Origin: Kineosporia corallincola
GTDB taxonomy: Bacteria > Actinomycetota > Actinomycetes > Actinomycetales > Kineosporiaceae
DNA: 64,000 bases
Direction of reading: 5' to 3'
Assembly (NCBI RefSeq): GCF_018499875.1
Contig: NZ_JAHBAY010000009.1
Coordinates: 62,001-126,000, forward strand
Numbering within the stretch: position 1 is the stretch's first letter; the number at the start of each line of letters is the position of its first letter. This document shows positions 24,333-33,720 of this stretch, piece by piece. The notes beneath the pieces were generated by a model that had not been told where the DNA came from, ran no database searches, and was given only the letters and a program-made list of their open reading frames with translations. A program made the position numbers and the translations under genes.

Positions 24333-25154
24333 TCAGTGCTCGAAGGTCCACACCTGGGTGATGGCGGAGGCGGAGCAGTCCGTCAGGGCGAGCTTCTGGT
24401 CGGGCTGGTCGCGGTTGCCGTCGGCGTCCGAGACGTCCAGGCACAGGCCGGTCTTCACGTTGAGCAGCTGCCAGCCGGTCCCACTCGGCCGGGCGCGGAA
24501 CACCATGTTGTCGCCGTCGCCCCCGATGCACTCCCAGATCAGCAGGTCGTCGCCGGCCGGCACGGTGCCGTCGCCGTGGGCGTTCAGGCACAGGCCGCTC
24601 TTGACGTTGCGGATCAGGAACTCGGCGCCGGAGAGCTCGGCGGCCTGGTACTCCTGGTTGTCGGCGTCGCCCGGGTTGCAGTGCCACTGGGTGGCCACGT
24701 CCTCCGAGGCGGCCACGTCGTAGTTCGGCAGGTCCACGCAGAAACCGGTGCCCTGGTTGCGGATCAGGAACCGGCCGCTCAGGTCGGGCACGGCGGCCGC
24801 GGTCGTGGTCGAGGTCCGGGTGCTGGTGCTCGTCGAGGTGGCCGGTTTCTTCGTGGCGCTCGTCGGGCTCGCCCCGTCGGCCGGGGTGGTGGTCTTGTGG
24901 ACGCCCCTGGTCGCCGAGGGGGTGGCGGTGGCGGTCACGGTGGTGGCCTGCGGGGCCGGGGCTCCCGGGTCGGCGGTGGAGCTGGTCGGGGCCGTCACCA
25001 GGGTCACGTCGCCGTCGCCGGGCTCGTCGCCCTGGCCGAACGCCACCAGGCCCACGCCCACGCCGGCGATCACCGACACCACCCCGAGGGCCGCCAGGAT
25101 CAGGTGGCGGCGCGGCCCGTTCGGCACGGTGAGCAGACTCTTCAGGATTCGCAC
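24333..25154 (-). CDS. Membrane-anchored ricin-type beta-trefoil lectin protein
   Basis: A 273-residue predicted surface protein. A short basic N-terminus is followed by one membrane helix (HLILAALGVVSVIAGVGVGL, about 18-40), a Thr/Ser-rich linker (about 45-125), and a C-terminal ricin B-type beta-trefoil (about 130-273). Its three lobes carry LIRNQGTGFCVDL, LIRNVKSGLCLNA and LLNVKTGLCLDV with paired cysteines, and end in QVWTFEH, a QxW-type motif. Lobes of this kind bind carbohydrates. The start is GTG 25154, which has GTGAGG at good spacing. Monocistronic. Confidence 0.85.
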   Translation of the reverse strand: MRILKSLLTVPNGPRRHLILAALGVVSVIAGVGVGLVAFGQGDEPGDGDVTLVTAPTSSTADPGAPAPQATTVTATATPSATRGVHKTTTPADGASPTSATKKPATSTSTSTRTSTTTAAAVPDLSGRFLIRNQGTGFCVDLPNYDVAASEDVATQWHCNPGDADNQEYQAAELSGAEFLIRNVKSGLCLNAHGDGTVPAGDDLLIWECIGGDGDNMVFRARPSGTGWQLLNVKTGLCLDVSDADGNRDQPDQKLALTDCSASAITQVWTFEH

Positions 25155-25370
25155 GGATCGCACCTCACGGAGCCGGGGCCCCGTCACTCATGCCGTCGCG
25201 GCAGTGATCGCAGTTTGCGGCCAAATAGTGCCACAAGACCCCAATCCACTCCGAATTCGACAGGTCACCCGGCCGCCCGGGCGAATCCGCCCGCCGGCGC
25301 GGCGGAAATCCTCAATCCCGGCTCCCGCCGGACGACGGCTGTCTCATTGCCCCTGTTCCGGGAGTGAAGA

Positions 25371-26933
25371 GTGAATCGGCCTACGGGCGTGCCGCCGATC
25401 GTGCTGCTCGTCGTGCTGTGCTGCGCCCTGGCCTGCCTGACCCCCGCCCACCGTCCCGTGCGCGCCGTGCTGGCCGCGTTCAGCGCCACCACCGCCAACC
25501 CGGGCAACTCGTTCGCGGCCGCCGGCGCGTTCCTCACCTATCCGCAGGCCGTCCGCGCCGACGGGCCGTCCGTCTACTACCGCGGTGACGAGGCCGACGG
25601 CTCGGCGCAGGCGGTGGACAGTTCCGGGAACGGCGTGACGGGCGGCTACCTCAGCGTCGTCCCCAGTTTTCAGGTGCCCGGAGGCCCCGCCGGTGGCAGC
25701 GGCGCGGGTGCGGACACCGCCGTGCAGCTCACCGGCGACTCCACCACGGTCGCGTCGCCGAGCATGAGCGTGCCGGCCGCCTTCACCTACGAGGTCTGGT
25801 TCCGCACCACCTCGACCGCGGGCGGGCGGGTCGTCGGGTTCGGTGACGCCGGCTCCGGCTACAGCTCCACGGTCGACCGCTACGTCACCCTCACCGGGTC
25901 CGGCGCCCTCACCCTGACCGTCGGGTCGAGCACGATCACCTCGTCGGTCACGGGACTCAACGACGGCTCCTGGCACCTGGTCGGCGCCGGTCTCGGCGCC
26001 TCCGGCATGCGGCTGTACGCCGACGGCGTGGAGGTCGCCGCCGACGCCGCCACGACCACCGCCACCAGTTTCACCGGGTACCTGCGGCTGGGCGGTGACA
26101 TCTCCTACTACACCGGCACTCTCGACGAGGCCGTGCTCTACACGAAACAGCTCTCCGCGGCCCGGATGAGCGCCCACTACGCGGCCGGGGCCGCCGCCAC
26201 CTCGCTGGCGGCCTACACCTCCACGCTCACCGCCGACGGCCCGTGGGCGATCTACCACCTGAACGACGCGCCTGGTACCTCGTACAAGGGCCTCCAGTTC
26301 CAGACCCGGCTGCTCGACGCCGGCACCGGCAATCACAAGGGCTGGTACTCCTACGTGCGGCCCAAGGGCGTCACCGGTGGCCGGCCCGGGGCCCTGACCG
26401 GCACCGAGGCGGGCAGCACCGCCATGCACTTCGACGGTTCCGGCATCGGCTACTACCCGACCCAGATCAGCAACCCCACCACGTTCTCGCTGGAGTTGTG
26501 GTTCCGCACCAGCGGCACCACCGGCGGCGACCTGATCAGCTTCGGCAACACGATGACCGGCGACAGCAGCGTGTACGACCGGATCTGGAAGATGATGGAC
26601 GACGGCACCCTGACCTTCGGCATCTACGCCGGCGGGCAGATCGTCTCGGCCACCACGACCACGTCGTACAACGACGGCGTCTGGCACCACGGCGTGCTCA
26701 CCATGAGCCCCGCCGACGGCATGGTGATGTACGTGGACGGCGTACCGGTCGCCACCAACGCCGGTCCCGGCTCACCGCAGAACTATTCGGGCTACTGGCG
26801 CTGGGGCGGCGGCAAGAAGTGGGTCACGCCGCCCACCAGCGAGTACTTCTACGGCGAGATGGACGAGGTGGCGATCTACCCGGTCCGCCTCACCGCGCAG
26901 CAGGTGGCCCTGCACTACTGGACCAATTCCTGA
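25371..26933 (+). CDS. Secreted protein with two LamG/concanavalin-like domains
   Basis: A 520-residue exported protein. An N-terminal hydrophobic helix (about 8-25) is followed by AVLAAFSATTANPGNSFAAA, a motif shared with SipW-dependent TasA/camelysin-type exported proteins. Two LamG-like beta-sandwich domains follow (about 65-275 and 285-518), each with the family's FTYEVWFRT/FSLELWFRT, DGSWHLV/DGVWHHG, LYADGVEV/MYVDGVPV and a final LDEAVLY/MDEVAIY strand. These domains bind sugars or proteins. No catalytic motif was seen. It is followed 2 bp later by the TasA-like gene, so both should be made together. Confidence 0.85.
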   Translation: MNRPTGVPPIVLLVVLCCALACLTPAHRPVRAVLAAFSATTANPGNSFAAAGAFLTYPQAVRADGPSVYYRGDEADGSAQAVDSSGNGVTGGYLSVVPSFQVPGGPAGGSGAGADTAVQLTGDSTTVASPSMSVPAAFTYEVWFRTTSTAGGRVVGFGDAGSGYSSTVDRYVTLTGSGALTLTVGSSTITSSVTGLNDGSWHLVGAGLGASGMRLYADGVEVAADAATTTATSFTGYLRLGGDISYYTGTLDEAVLYTKQLSAARMSAHYAAGAAATSLAAYTSTLTADGPWAIYHLNDAPGTSYKGLQFQTRLLDAGTGNHKGWYSYVRPKGVTGGRPGALTGTEAGSTAMHFDGSGIGYYPTQISNPTTFSLELWFRTSGTTGGDLISFGNTMTGDSSVYDRIWKMMDDGTLTFGIYAGGQIVSATTTTSYNDGVWHHGVLTMSPADGMVMYVDGVPVATNAGPGSPQNYSGYWRWGGGKKWVTPPTSEYFYGEMDEVAIYPVRLTAQQVALHYWTNS

Positions 26934-26935
26934 CG

Positions 26936-27538
26936 ATGATCCCGACACCAGGGCGGCCCGGCCGTGCGCGTGGGTGGCTGATCGTGCTCGCCCTCCTGGT
27001 GCCGGTGCTGACGCTCGCCCTGGTCCTGTGCCTGGTGCCGGTCGCGTTCTCGGTGTTCTCGGCGCAGACCCCCGTCACGCCGGGGTCGTTCAGCGCGGGC
27101 TCGGTGGAACTGACGGACGACGACACGGGCGCCGCCATGTTCACCGCCGGCTCGCTGCGGCCCGGCAGCACGGGCAGCCGGTGCATCGCGGTCAGCTACA
27201 GCGGGTCGCTGGCGGCGCAGGTGCGCCTGTTCGTCGCCCCCGGCGACCTGACCGGGACCGGCCTGGACCGCTACCTGACCCTCACGGTCACCGAAGGCAC
27301 CGGCGGCGGTTCCGGCTCGTGCGCGGGCTTCGCCGCCGCCGGGCCCGCCGACTTCACCGGCACCCTGCGCGATCTCGCGGCCACGGCCACCACCTGGGAC
27401 AGCGGGATCGGCGGCTTCGCACCGGCCGGGGCCGGCGAGACCCGGGTGTACCGGATCGTCTACACCCTGACCGCGGGGGCCGCCGCCGAGGGGCTGGCCG
27501 CCCAGGTGCGGTTCACCTGGGAGGCGCGCAACACCTGA
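26936..27538 (+). CDS. TasA/camelysin-like exported protein
   Basis: A 200-residue protein with an N-terminal membrane/signal helix (WLIVLALLVPVLTLALVLCL) and the sequence AFSVFSAQTPVTPGSFSAGS just after it. Such a helix plus an F-S-A-x-T...N/G-SF-A/S-G signature is typical of TasA/CalY-family matrix or pilin-like proteins. The remainder is a beta-rich domain with two cysteines (SRCIAVSYSG; GSCAGFAA). No SipW-type signal peptidase is encoded beside it. Assignment to the TasA family is by pattern and is moderate. Confidence 0.65.
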   Translation: MIPTPGRPGRARGWLIVLALLVPVLTLALVLCLVPVAFSVFSAQTPVTPGSFSAGSVELTDDDTGAAMFTAGSLRPGSTGSRCIAVSYSGSLAAQVRLFVAPGDLTGTGLDRYLTLTVTEGTGGGSGSCAGFAAAGPADFTGTLRDLAATATTWDSGIGGFAPAGAGETRVYRIVYTLTAGAAAEGLAAQVRFTWEARNT

Positions 27539-27618
27539 GCCCCCGGCCCCACACAGGTATCAGGAACCCGGCCCGATCCTCCCCACAGAGTGGACCCACG
27601 TGACCGGAGGGGGCGACC

Positions 27619-28425
27619 GTGGACTGGATCGAGCGCGAGTCCGGGCGCTGGCTGGAGGTTCTCACCGAGGCGCTGGACGCCGTGTCGACGGCCTTCCCGG
27701 CCCGGCTGCTCGCGACCGAACTGCGTGCCTCGCTCGACGCCCGTGCCGTCTCACTGAACTGGGCCGGCACCCAGGGGCACGGCAGGCAGCGGGGTGCCGA
27801 GGTCTGGCCGCCGATCGTGCCGCAGCACCACATCGACGACTTCGTGCAGGGCGCCGCCCTGTTCCGCGACCCGCTGGTGGACTGGCTCGACCGCACCCAG
27901 CTGGTGCGGCCGCAGACCTGTGCCCGGGTGCCGCCCGGCTTCGGCGACGAGGCCTCGTTCGCCGGATGGCGTTCCCTGATGCAGGATTTCGGCATCGACC
28001 AGCGCCTGGCCGTGCCGTTGCGGCTGGGGCCGCGTTCCCACCTGGCGTTCGTGGCCGGACGGGAGGGCGACGACTTCACCGACGCGCAGATCGCCCTGGC
28101 CCGGCGGGTGCGCCCCGCGCTCGCCGCCCTGCACCGGCAGGCGCAGACCCTGGGGGCGCTGCCGGAACCGGTGGTGCGGGCCGGGGCCGGCAGCCGTCTC
28201 ACCGGCCGGGAGCTGGCGGTGCTGGCCGGGCTCCAGGGTGGCTCGACCGCGTCGTCCATCGCTCGTCAGCTCGACATCTCCGAGCGCACGGTGCACAAAC
28301 ACCTCGAACGCATCTACCGCAAACTCCGCGTGAACGACCGGCTTTCGGCCGTCATCGCGGCGCAGTACGAGGGCCTGCTGCCGGTACGCACCAATGCGTA
28401 TGGACGCCGCGATCCGGACGGATGA
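27619..28425 (+). CDS. LuxR-type transcriptional regulator
   Basis: A 268-residue regulator. The N-terminal ~200 residues form a GAF/autoinducer-like sensor region (FGIDQRLAVPLRLGPRSHLA). The C-terminal LuxR helix-turn-helix (about 200-260) shows LTGRELAVLAGLQGG, SIARQLDISERTVHKHLERI and YRKLRVNDR. The ligand is unknown. GTG start at 27619. It ends 47 bp upstream of the haem peroxidase gene on the same strand and may regulate it or be co-transcribed with it. Confidence 0.87.
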   Translation: MDWIERESGRWLEVLTEALDAVSTAFPARLLATELRASLDARAVSLNWAGTQGHGRQRGAEVWPPIVPQHHIDDFVQGAALFRDPLVDWLDRTQLVRPQTCARVPPGFGDEASFAGWRSLMQDFGIDQRLAVPLRLGPRSHLAFVAGREGDDFTDAQIALARRVRPALAALHRQAQTLGALPEPVVRAGAGSRLTGRELAVLAGLQGGSTASSIARQLDISERTVHKHLERIYRKLRVNDRLSAVIAAQYEGLLPVRTNAYGRRDPDG

Positions 28426-28472
28426 CAATCTTTGTCGCACAGGGGGAAAATCCGATTCCGGGGGGAATCATC

Positions 28473-30167
28473 ATGGCAACAGACCATGGCACACGCATGC
28501 TCCAGCATCTCCGGCACGGCGCCGACGTCCTGCCCGACGACGCGCCGGGCGCCAAGGCCGAGGCGGACCGGCTCGCCACCGTCTCACTGGCCGGCTCGGT
28601 CGTGGCCGGGCACGACGTGGCCGAGGTGTCCACGCCGTTCGGCTATCTCTTCGACGACCTGGCCGACGCCTTCCCGCAGCACCACCTGCCGACCGGCGAC
28701 CCCGCCGGGATGACCGCCAGACTCACCGCGCTGGGCACCGCGATGGTCGAGCAGGCGCCCGCGGACCCGGCCGGGAACTCCGTCATCCCGGCGGTCTACA
28801 CCTACTGGGGCCAGTTCATCGACCACGACATCACCGCGAACACCGACCGCAAGACGCTGTTCAGCGACGTGGCGGTGGAGGTGGTCGAGCCCCGCACGCC
28901 CGCAGACGTCACCACCGGCCTGCGCAACCTGCGCCAGCCCGCGCTCAACCTGGACTCGGTCTACGGCGACGGGCCGCAGGGCGCCTCCGCGGCGCTGTAC
29001 GACGGGCCCGCCCTGCGGGTCGGCCGGGTGGCCCTGACCACCGACGCCGGTGACCCGGTCCCCGGGCAGCGGGTCACGCCGGAGGGCGACGACTCGCACG
29101 ACCTGTTCCGCGACGGCACCACAGCGGTGATCGGCGACGGCCGCAACGACGAGAATCTCGTGGTGGCCCAGTTCCACGTCGCGTTCCTGCGGTTCCACAA
29201 CGCCGTGCTGGAGTGGGTGCGCGTGAACGAGCCGCACCTGATCGGCCGCGCGCTGTTCCGGCGGGTACGCGACCTGGTGCGGTTCCACTACCAGTGGCTG
29301 GTGGTGCACGACTACCTGAAGACCGTCACCGCGACCGGCACCGTGGACCAGATCCTGCTGGGCGGCAACCGGGTGTTCCGGCCGCGGCACGACACCTACA
29401 TGCCGCTGGAGTTCTCGGTCGCCGCCTACCGTTTCGGCCACAGCATGGTGCGCGGCGCCTACGACTTCAACCTCAACTTCGGCCGCAACCCGGACGGCAC
29501 GGCGCTGCTGCCGACCGCACCGTTCGGCCTGCTGTTCGCCTTCACCGGCGGCGCCCGGCCGGCCCCGTTCAACGGCGGCGGCACCACCACGCTGCCGTTC
29601 AACTGGGTCATCGACTGGAACCGGTTCGTGCACAAGGGAGACGGCGACGCCACGCACTTCGCCCGGCGGATCGACACCCGCCTGGTGCCGCCGCTGACCC
29701 AGATGGTCAACCAGGTCACCCCGGACGACGAGGCGCAGCTGCCGGACCTGCTCCAGGCGGTGCTCCGGCACCTCGCCGTGCGCAACCTGCTGCGGGGCTA
29801 CTCACTGGCGATCCCGACCGGGCAGGCGGTGGCCGCCGCGCTCGGCGTGCCCGCGCTCACCACCGCCGAGCTCCAGGCCGGCAACGGCGACGAGCTCAAC
29901 CGGGCGCTGACCGACGGCGGCTTCCTGGAGGCCACCCCGCTGTGGTTCTACCTGCTGAAGGAGGCCGAGGTGAAGAGCAACGGCAACGCCCTCGGCCCGG
30001 CCGGCAGCCGCATCGTGGCCGAGACCCTGATCGGCCAGATCCGCGCCGACGAGGGCTCGTACCTGCACCGCGGCTGGACCCCCGCCAGGGGGGTGCGGTT
30101 CCCGGACGGCGGGCTGATCGTCAGCATCAGTGACCTGTTCCGCTTCGCCGGGGTGCTGCCCGCGTAA
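28473..30167 (+). CDS. Animal-type haem peroxidase
   Basis: A 564-residue bacterial member of the animal haem peroxidase (An_peroxidase) superfamily, which oxidises substrates with H2O2. The distal His lies in TYWGQFIDHDITAN (H118), the proximal His in AAYRFGHSMVRGAY (H323), and the LNLDSVYG and FHVAFLRFHNAVLEW blocks are typical. No signal peptide is visible, so the protein appears cytosolic or non-classically exported, unlike the animal enzymes. The ATG at 28473 is preceded by GGGGGAA. Substrate and role (defence or oxidative chemistry) are unknown. A hairpin follows. Confidence 0.92.
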   Translation: MATDHGTRMLQHLRHGADVLPDDAPGAKAEADRLATVSLAGSVVAGHDVAEVSTPFGYLFDDLADAFPQHHLPTGDPAGMTARLTALGTAMVEQAPADPAGNSVIPAVYTYWGQFIDHDITANTDRKTLFSDVAVEVVEPRTPADVTTGLRNLRQPALNLDSVYGDGPQGASAALYDGPALRVGRVALTTDAGDPVPGQRVTPEGDDSHDLFRDGTTAVIGDGRNDENLVVAQFHVAFLRFHNAVLEWVRVNEPHLIGRALFRRVRDLVRFHYQWLVVHDYLKTVTATGTVDQILLGGNRVFRPRHDTYMPLEFSVAAYRFGHSMVRGAYDFNLNFGRNPDGTALLPTAPFGLLFAFTGGARPAPFNGGGTTTLPFNWVIDWNRFVHKGDGDATHFARRIDTRLVPPLTQMVNQVTPDDEAQLPDLLQAVLRHLAVRNLLRGYSLAIPTGQAVAAALGVPALTTAELQAGNGDELNRALTDGGFLEATPLWFYLLKEAEVKSNGNALGPAGSRIVAETLIGQIRADEGSYLHRGWTPARGVRFPDGGLIVSISDLFRFAGVLPA

Positions 30168-30182
30168 CCAGGCGCCGCACAG

Positions 30183-30212
30183 GGGTTCCCGGGCGCGCAC
30201 GCCCGGGAACCC
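30183..30212. terminator. Bidirectional hairpin terminator
   Basis: Exact 13-bp arms 30183-30195 and 30200-30212 (GGGTTCCCGGGCG) around loop CGCA, between convergent genes. Confidence 0.75.
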
Positions 30213-30217
30213 GGGCG

Positions 30218-31267
30218 TCACAGGTGCGGTGCCAGCAGGCTCAGGTCGGCGGGGGAGAGCCGGTCGCTCGCCGTGGCCGCCTGGTGCCAGTGCGGGTAAC
30301 GCAGCGGCGTCAGGCTGACCGCGTCGAGCCGGGAACGCTCGTCGTCGGTGAGCACCAGCCCGGCCGCCGCCAGATTGTCGGTCAGCTGCTCCTCGGTGCG
30401 GGCACCGATCACCAGCGAGGTCACGCCGGGCCGCCCGAGCAGCCAGGCCAGGGCCACCTGCGCGGCCGAGACCCGGTGCGCCTCACCGATCTCCACCAGC
30501 ACGTCGACGATGTCGTAGAGCCTGGCCTCGTCGTGCACCGGCGGCTCGTTCCAGTCCGTCAGGTGCCGCGAGCCCTCCGGGGCGGCGGCGTCACGCCGGT
30601 ACTTGCCCGACAGCAGCCCACCGGCCAGCGGGCTCCAGACCAGCACGCCGAGCTCCTGGTCCAGGGTCAGCGGCACCAGCTCGTCCTCGGCCTCGCGGGC
30701 CTGCAACGTGTAGTGGATCTGCTGCGACACGTACCGCTGGTAGCCGCGGGCGTCCGCGGTGGCCAGGGCCTTCATCAGCTGCCAGCCGCTGTGGTTGGAC
30801 GCGCCCACGTAGCGCACCTTGCCCGTGCGCACCAGTGAGTCCAGGGCCTCCAGCGTCTCCTCCAGCGGGGTCTGACCGTCCCACTCGTGGATCTGGTAGA
30901 GGTCGATGTGGTCGGTACGCAGCCGTTTCAGGCTGCGCTCGGCCGACCGGATCAGGTGGTGGCGCGAGGCCCCGCCGTCGTTCGGGCCGGGGCCCACCAC
31001 CATCCGCGCCTTGGTGGCCAGCAGCACGTCGTCACGCCGCCCGGCCAGCACCTCGCCGGTGATCTCCTCGCTCAGCCCGTCCGAGTACACGTCGGCCGTG
31101 TCGATCAGGTTCACCCCGGCGTCCAGGGCCAGGTCGATCTGCCGTCGCGCGCTCTGCACGTCGGTGTTGCCGACGGCCGCGAATCCTCCCTTCCCGCCGA
31201 ACGTCATCGTGCCCATGGTGATCGTCGAGACGCGTAGTCCCGACCGTCCGAGTCGTCGGTACTCCAT
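30218..31267 (-). CDS. Aldo/keto reductase
   Basis: A 349-residue NADPH-dependent aldo/keto reductase of the general-stress/IolS-like subgroup. The catalytic tetrad is recognisable: Asp and Tyr in LIDTADVYSDG, Lys in LLATKARMV, His in DLYQIHEWD. The C-terminal cofactor-binding stretch is TSLVIGARTEEQLTDN. The ATG at 31267 gives the usual MEYRRLGRSGLRVS start; an upstream extension to 31360 in the same frame lacks family similarity. Convergent to the peroxidase gene. Confidence 0.93.
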   Translation of the reverse strand: MEYRRLGRSGLRVSTITMGTMTFGGKGGFAAVGNTDVQSARRQIDLALDAGVNLIDTADVYSDGLSEEITGEVLAGRRDDVLLATKARMVVGPGPNDGGASRHHLIRSAERSLKRLRTDHIDLYQIHEWDGQTPLEETLEALDSLVRTGKVRYVGASNHSGWQLMKALATADARGYQRYVSQQIHYTLQAREAEDELVPLTLDQELGVLVWSPLAGGLLSGKYRRDAAAPEGSRHLTDWNEPPVHDEARLYDIVDVLVEIGEAHRVSAAQVALAWLLGRPGVTSLVIGARTEEQLTDNLAAAGLVLTDDERSRLDAVSLTPLRYPHWHQAATASDRLSPADLSLLAPHL

Positions 31268-31352
31268 GGCCGCGACGTTACCCGCTGAACCCGCAGGCGG
31301 CGCGCGTGAGCATCGCCTCCGTCCAGAGGGCGTAGGTCCGGGAGCGGTGTCG

Positions 31353-33545
31353 TCATTCACTGACGATGCCGCCGGTCCGGGACGATTCTGGCGTGACGTG
31401 CACCTGGCCGAGTTCCTGGGTGCACCGGGTCAGGGCCACGTAGAGCCCGTTCCAGCCGCGTGGGCCCGCCGTGATCCCGGCCGGGTCCACCACCAGCGTG
31501 GCGTCCCACTCCAGGCCCTTGGCCCCGGTGGCGGTCAGCACCGGCACCCCGGGCAGCGCCGCCGTCAGCGCGCCGGCCCGGGCCGCGGTGGTGACCACGC
31601 CGACCGTGCCACCGGCCCAGCGTTCCCGCATCCCGGCCACCAGTTGCGCCGTTCTGGCCGGGATTTCGTCCTCCGTCATGGTCTCTTCCCAGGGGGTGAC
31701 GCCGGAGGACCGCACCGCCCGGGGCGGGGAGTTGCGACTACCGGCCTTCTCCAGCACCGGCCCGGTCAGGTCCATCACCTCGCGCGGGGTGCGGTAGCAG
31801 ATGGTGAGTTCCGCGGCGCGCCAGCGGTCGCCGAACGTGGACCGCACGGCCTGGGCCCAGCTGGTGTGCCGGTGGGACGCCTCGGCCTGGTCGATGTCGC
31901 CGACGGCGGTGACCGAGCGGGAGGGGCACCGGCGCAGCACCATGCGCCACTGCATCTCGGACAGCTCCTGGGCCTCGTCGACGACCACGTGGCCGTACAC
32001 CCAGCCGCGCTGCGCACGGGCCCGGTCGGCGATGAACTCCCCGGGCGCCGGTGGCGGTGTGGGCTCGCCGAGCGCGTCGGCGAGGGCGTCGAGCAACGGC
32101 ACGTCGCCGGGCGACCATCCCTCGGGTTCGGCTGCTATCAGGGCTATCTCGTCGTCCGTGAGGTGCGGGGCGTGACGCCGCAGCGCTTGCGGGCTGGACA
32201 GGAGACGCCGCAGCATCGGCGCCGGGTCCAGGTCGGGCCACCAGGCCGTCAGCACCGCGTCCACGGCGGCGCTGCCCGCGATGCGCTCGCGCAGCTCCTC
32301 CACGTCGTCCTCGGTCAGCGCGCCGTCGACCTCGACGCCGGACGCCCCGCCCGCCGGGCCGCCGGGGGCGGCGGAGCTGCGGTCGAACTTCTCCAGGATG
32401 TCCTCGTAGCCCTCTTCCACCTCGGTCAGCATCGCCTCCCGGCGCTCCACCACGGCGTCGGTCAGGATCTGCCGGAACTGCTCCGAGAACACCCGCCGGG
32501 CATCGTGATACGGGCGGGCGGCCACGGCGGCCAGGGAGTGCGTCACCTGCGCGGCGGGTACCACGAACTCCTCGCCGTCCCAGTGCGCCGTCAGATCGGT
32601 TGCGGTGGGCCGGTGTTCGGCGACCAGACTCTCGATCGCGGCCTGCCACGACGACCGGCCCTTGATCTCGGCGAGCACGCGGCTCTCCTCACGCTGCACC
32701 CGCACACCAGGCACCAGGTCGTCGCAGGTGGTGGACACCACCGCGGTCTCGCCGAGGGCGGGCAGCACCTGGGTGATGTAGTCGAGGAACCGGGCCGAGG
32801 GACCGAGCACCAGCACCGCCTGGTCGGCCATCCGGCGGTGGGTGAACAGCAGGTAGGCCACCCGGTGCAGCGCGACCACGGTCTTGCCGGTGCCCGGTCC
32901 GCCCTGCACGATCAGCGGCCCGTCGGCGTCGGCCCGCACGATGTCGTCCTGCTCGCGCTGGAGCGTGGCGATCGCCGTGGTCATCCGCCCGGTGCGCCGC
33001 TGACCCAGGGCGCTGAGCAGGGCTCCCTCGCCGACGAGCGCTGCGGCCCGGCTGCTTCGGCCGTCGTGGCTGTGGTCGAGGGGTTCGTCGTCCACCCCGG
33101 TCACCGTCGGCCCGTCGACGCGCACGTGCCGGCGGCGGGCCTGGCCCTGCGGATGAAGCGGGGTCGCGGTGTAGAACGGCCGGGACGCCGGCGCGCGCCA
33201 GTCCAGCACGAGCGGTTCGTTGTCTTCGGACGGAGTGGACGACGCGTCGTGCGGTGTGCCGGTGAGACCCGGATCGGCACGGTGCAGGCCGATCCGGCCG
33301 ATGTGCCGGACCTTTCCGTCGGCGGCGTCGAGCCGGCCGAACACGAGGGCCTCGCCCGCGTGGCGCAGTTCCGCGTGGCGCCGCCGCAGGCTGGCGGAGC
33401 GGGCCCGGCCGACGTCGTCGGCGGGCGCGGCGGCGATCTCGGCCTCCAGCTGCGCCAGCACGGCGGCGTGCCGGGCGAGTGCGAGGTCGAGGAACGCCTG
33501 TTCCTCGGCCACCGCGTGCCGGCGGTCGGAGATGTCGTGGCTCAT
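31353..33545 (-). CDS. helD: HelD/HelR-type RNA polymerase-associated UvrD-like helicase
   Basis: A 730-residue superfamily 1 ATPase. HelD proteins bind stalled RNA polymerase, reach into its channels and release nucleic acid; actinobacterial HelR is also linked to rifamycin tolerance. Visible: an N-terminal coiled-coil arm (about 1-75) with ARHAAVLAQLEAEI, a DWRAPASRPFYTA segment, Walker A IVQGGPGTGKTVVALHRVAY, an inserted arm (about 330-500), Walker B VVVDEAQELSEMQW, and C-terminal motifs GLEWDATLVVD and YVALTRCTQEL. A helicase IA-type family rather than true UvrD is inferred from the arm and the DWRAP segment. Start at ATG 33545. Its 175-bp upstream region holds an imperfect hairpin (33645-33669). 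Confidence 0.88.
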   Translation of the reverse strand: MSHDISDRRHAVAEEQAFLDLALARHAAVLAQLEAEIAAAPADDVGRARSASLRRRHAELRHAGEALVFGRLDAADGKVRHIGRIGLHRADPGLTGTPHDASSTPSEDNEPLVLDWRAPASRPFYTATPLHPQGQARRRHVRVDGPTVTGVDDEPLDHSHDGRSSRAAALVGEGALLSALGQRRTGRMTTAIATLQREQDDIVRADADGPLIVQGGPGTGKTVVALHRVAYLLFTHRRMADQAVLVLGPSARFLDYITQVLPALGETAVVSTTCDDLVPGVRVQREESRVLAEIKGRSSWQAAIESLVAEHRPTATDLTAHWDGEEFVVPAAQVTHSLAAVAARPYHDARRVFSEQFRQILTDAVVERREAMLTEVEEGYEDILEKFDRSSAAPGGPAGGASGVEVDGALTEDDVEELRERIAGSAAVDAVLTAWWPDLDPAPMLRRLLSSPQALRRHAPHLTDDEIALIAAEPEGWSPGDVPLLDALADALGEPTPPPAPGEFIADRARAQRGWVYGHVVVDEAQELSEMQWRMVLRRCPSRSVTAVGDIDQAEASHRHTSWAQAVRSTFGDRWRAAELTICYRTPREVMDLTGPVLEKAGSRNSPPRAVRSSGVTPWEETMTEDEIPARTAQLVAGMRERWAGGTVGVVTTAARAGALTAALPGVPVLTATGAKGLEWDATLVVDPAGITAGPRGWNGLYVALTRCTQELGQVHVTPESSRTGGIVSE

Positions 33546-33720
33546 GGCTGGTCCCATCACCGGATGTCCCCGCGAAGAGGTCGTCGGGACGGCCACAGTA
33601 GCCGCCCGGATCGGCGTCCGGCCACTTTCCGCACCCCCGGTGCACCCTGGGGAGAGAACTGTCTCAGGGGGTTGCGGATCGCCCTCCGATCGTGTCTTTT
33701 CCGGCTTGACGAAAGGGTTT

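Noticed and set aside
27600-28472. Possibility that the haem peroxidase frame begins upstream at about 27600
   Set aside because: The upstream part of that frame is antiphase to the LuxR-type gene; the ATG at 28473 with GGGGGAA upstream gives the family-length protein.
33546-33720. Rifamycin-associated promoter element upstream of the HelD-type gene
   Set aside because: No motif resembling the known element was recognised by eye; only an imperfect hairpin is present.
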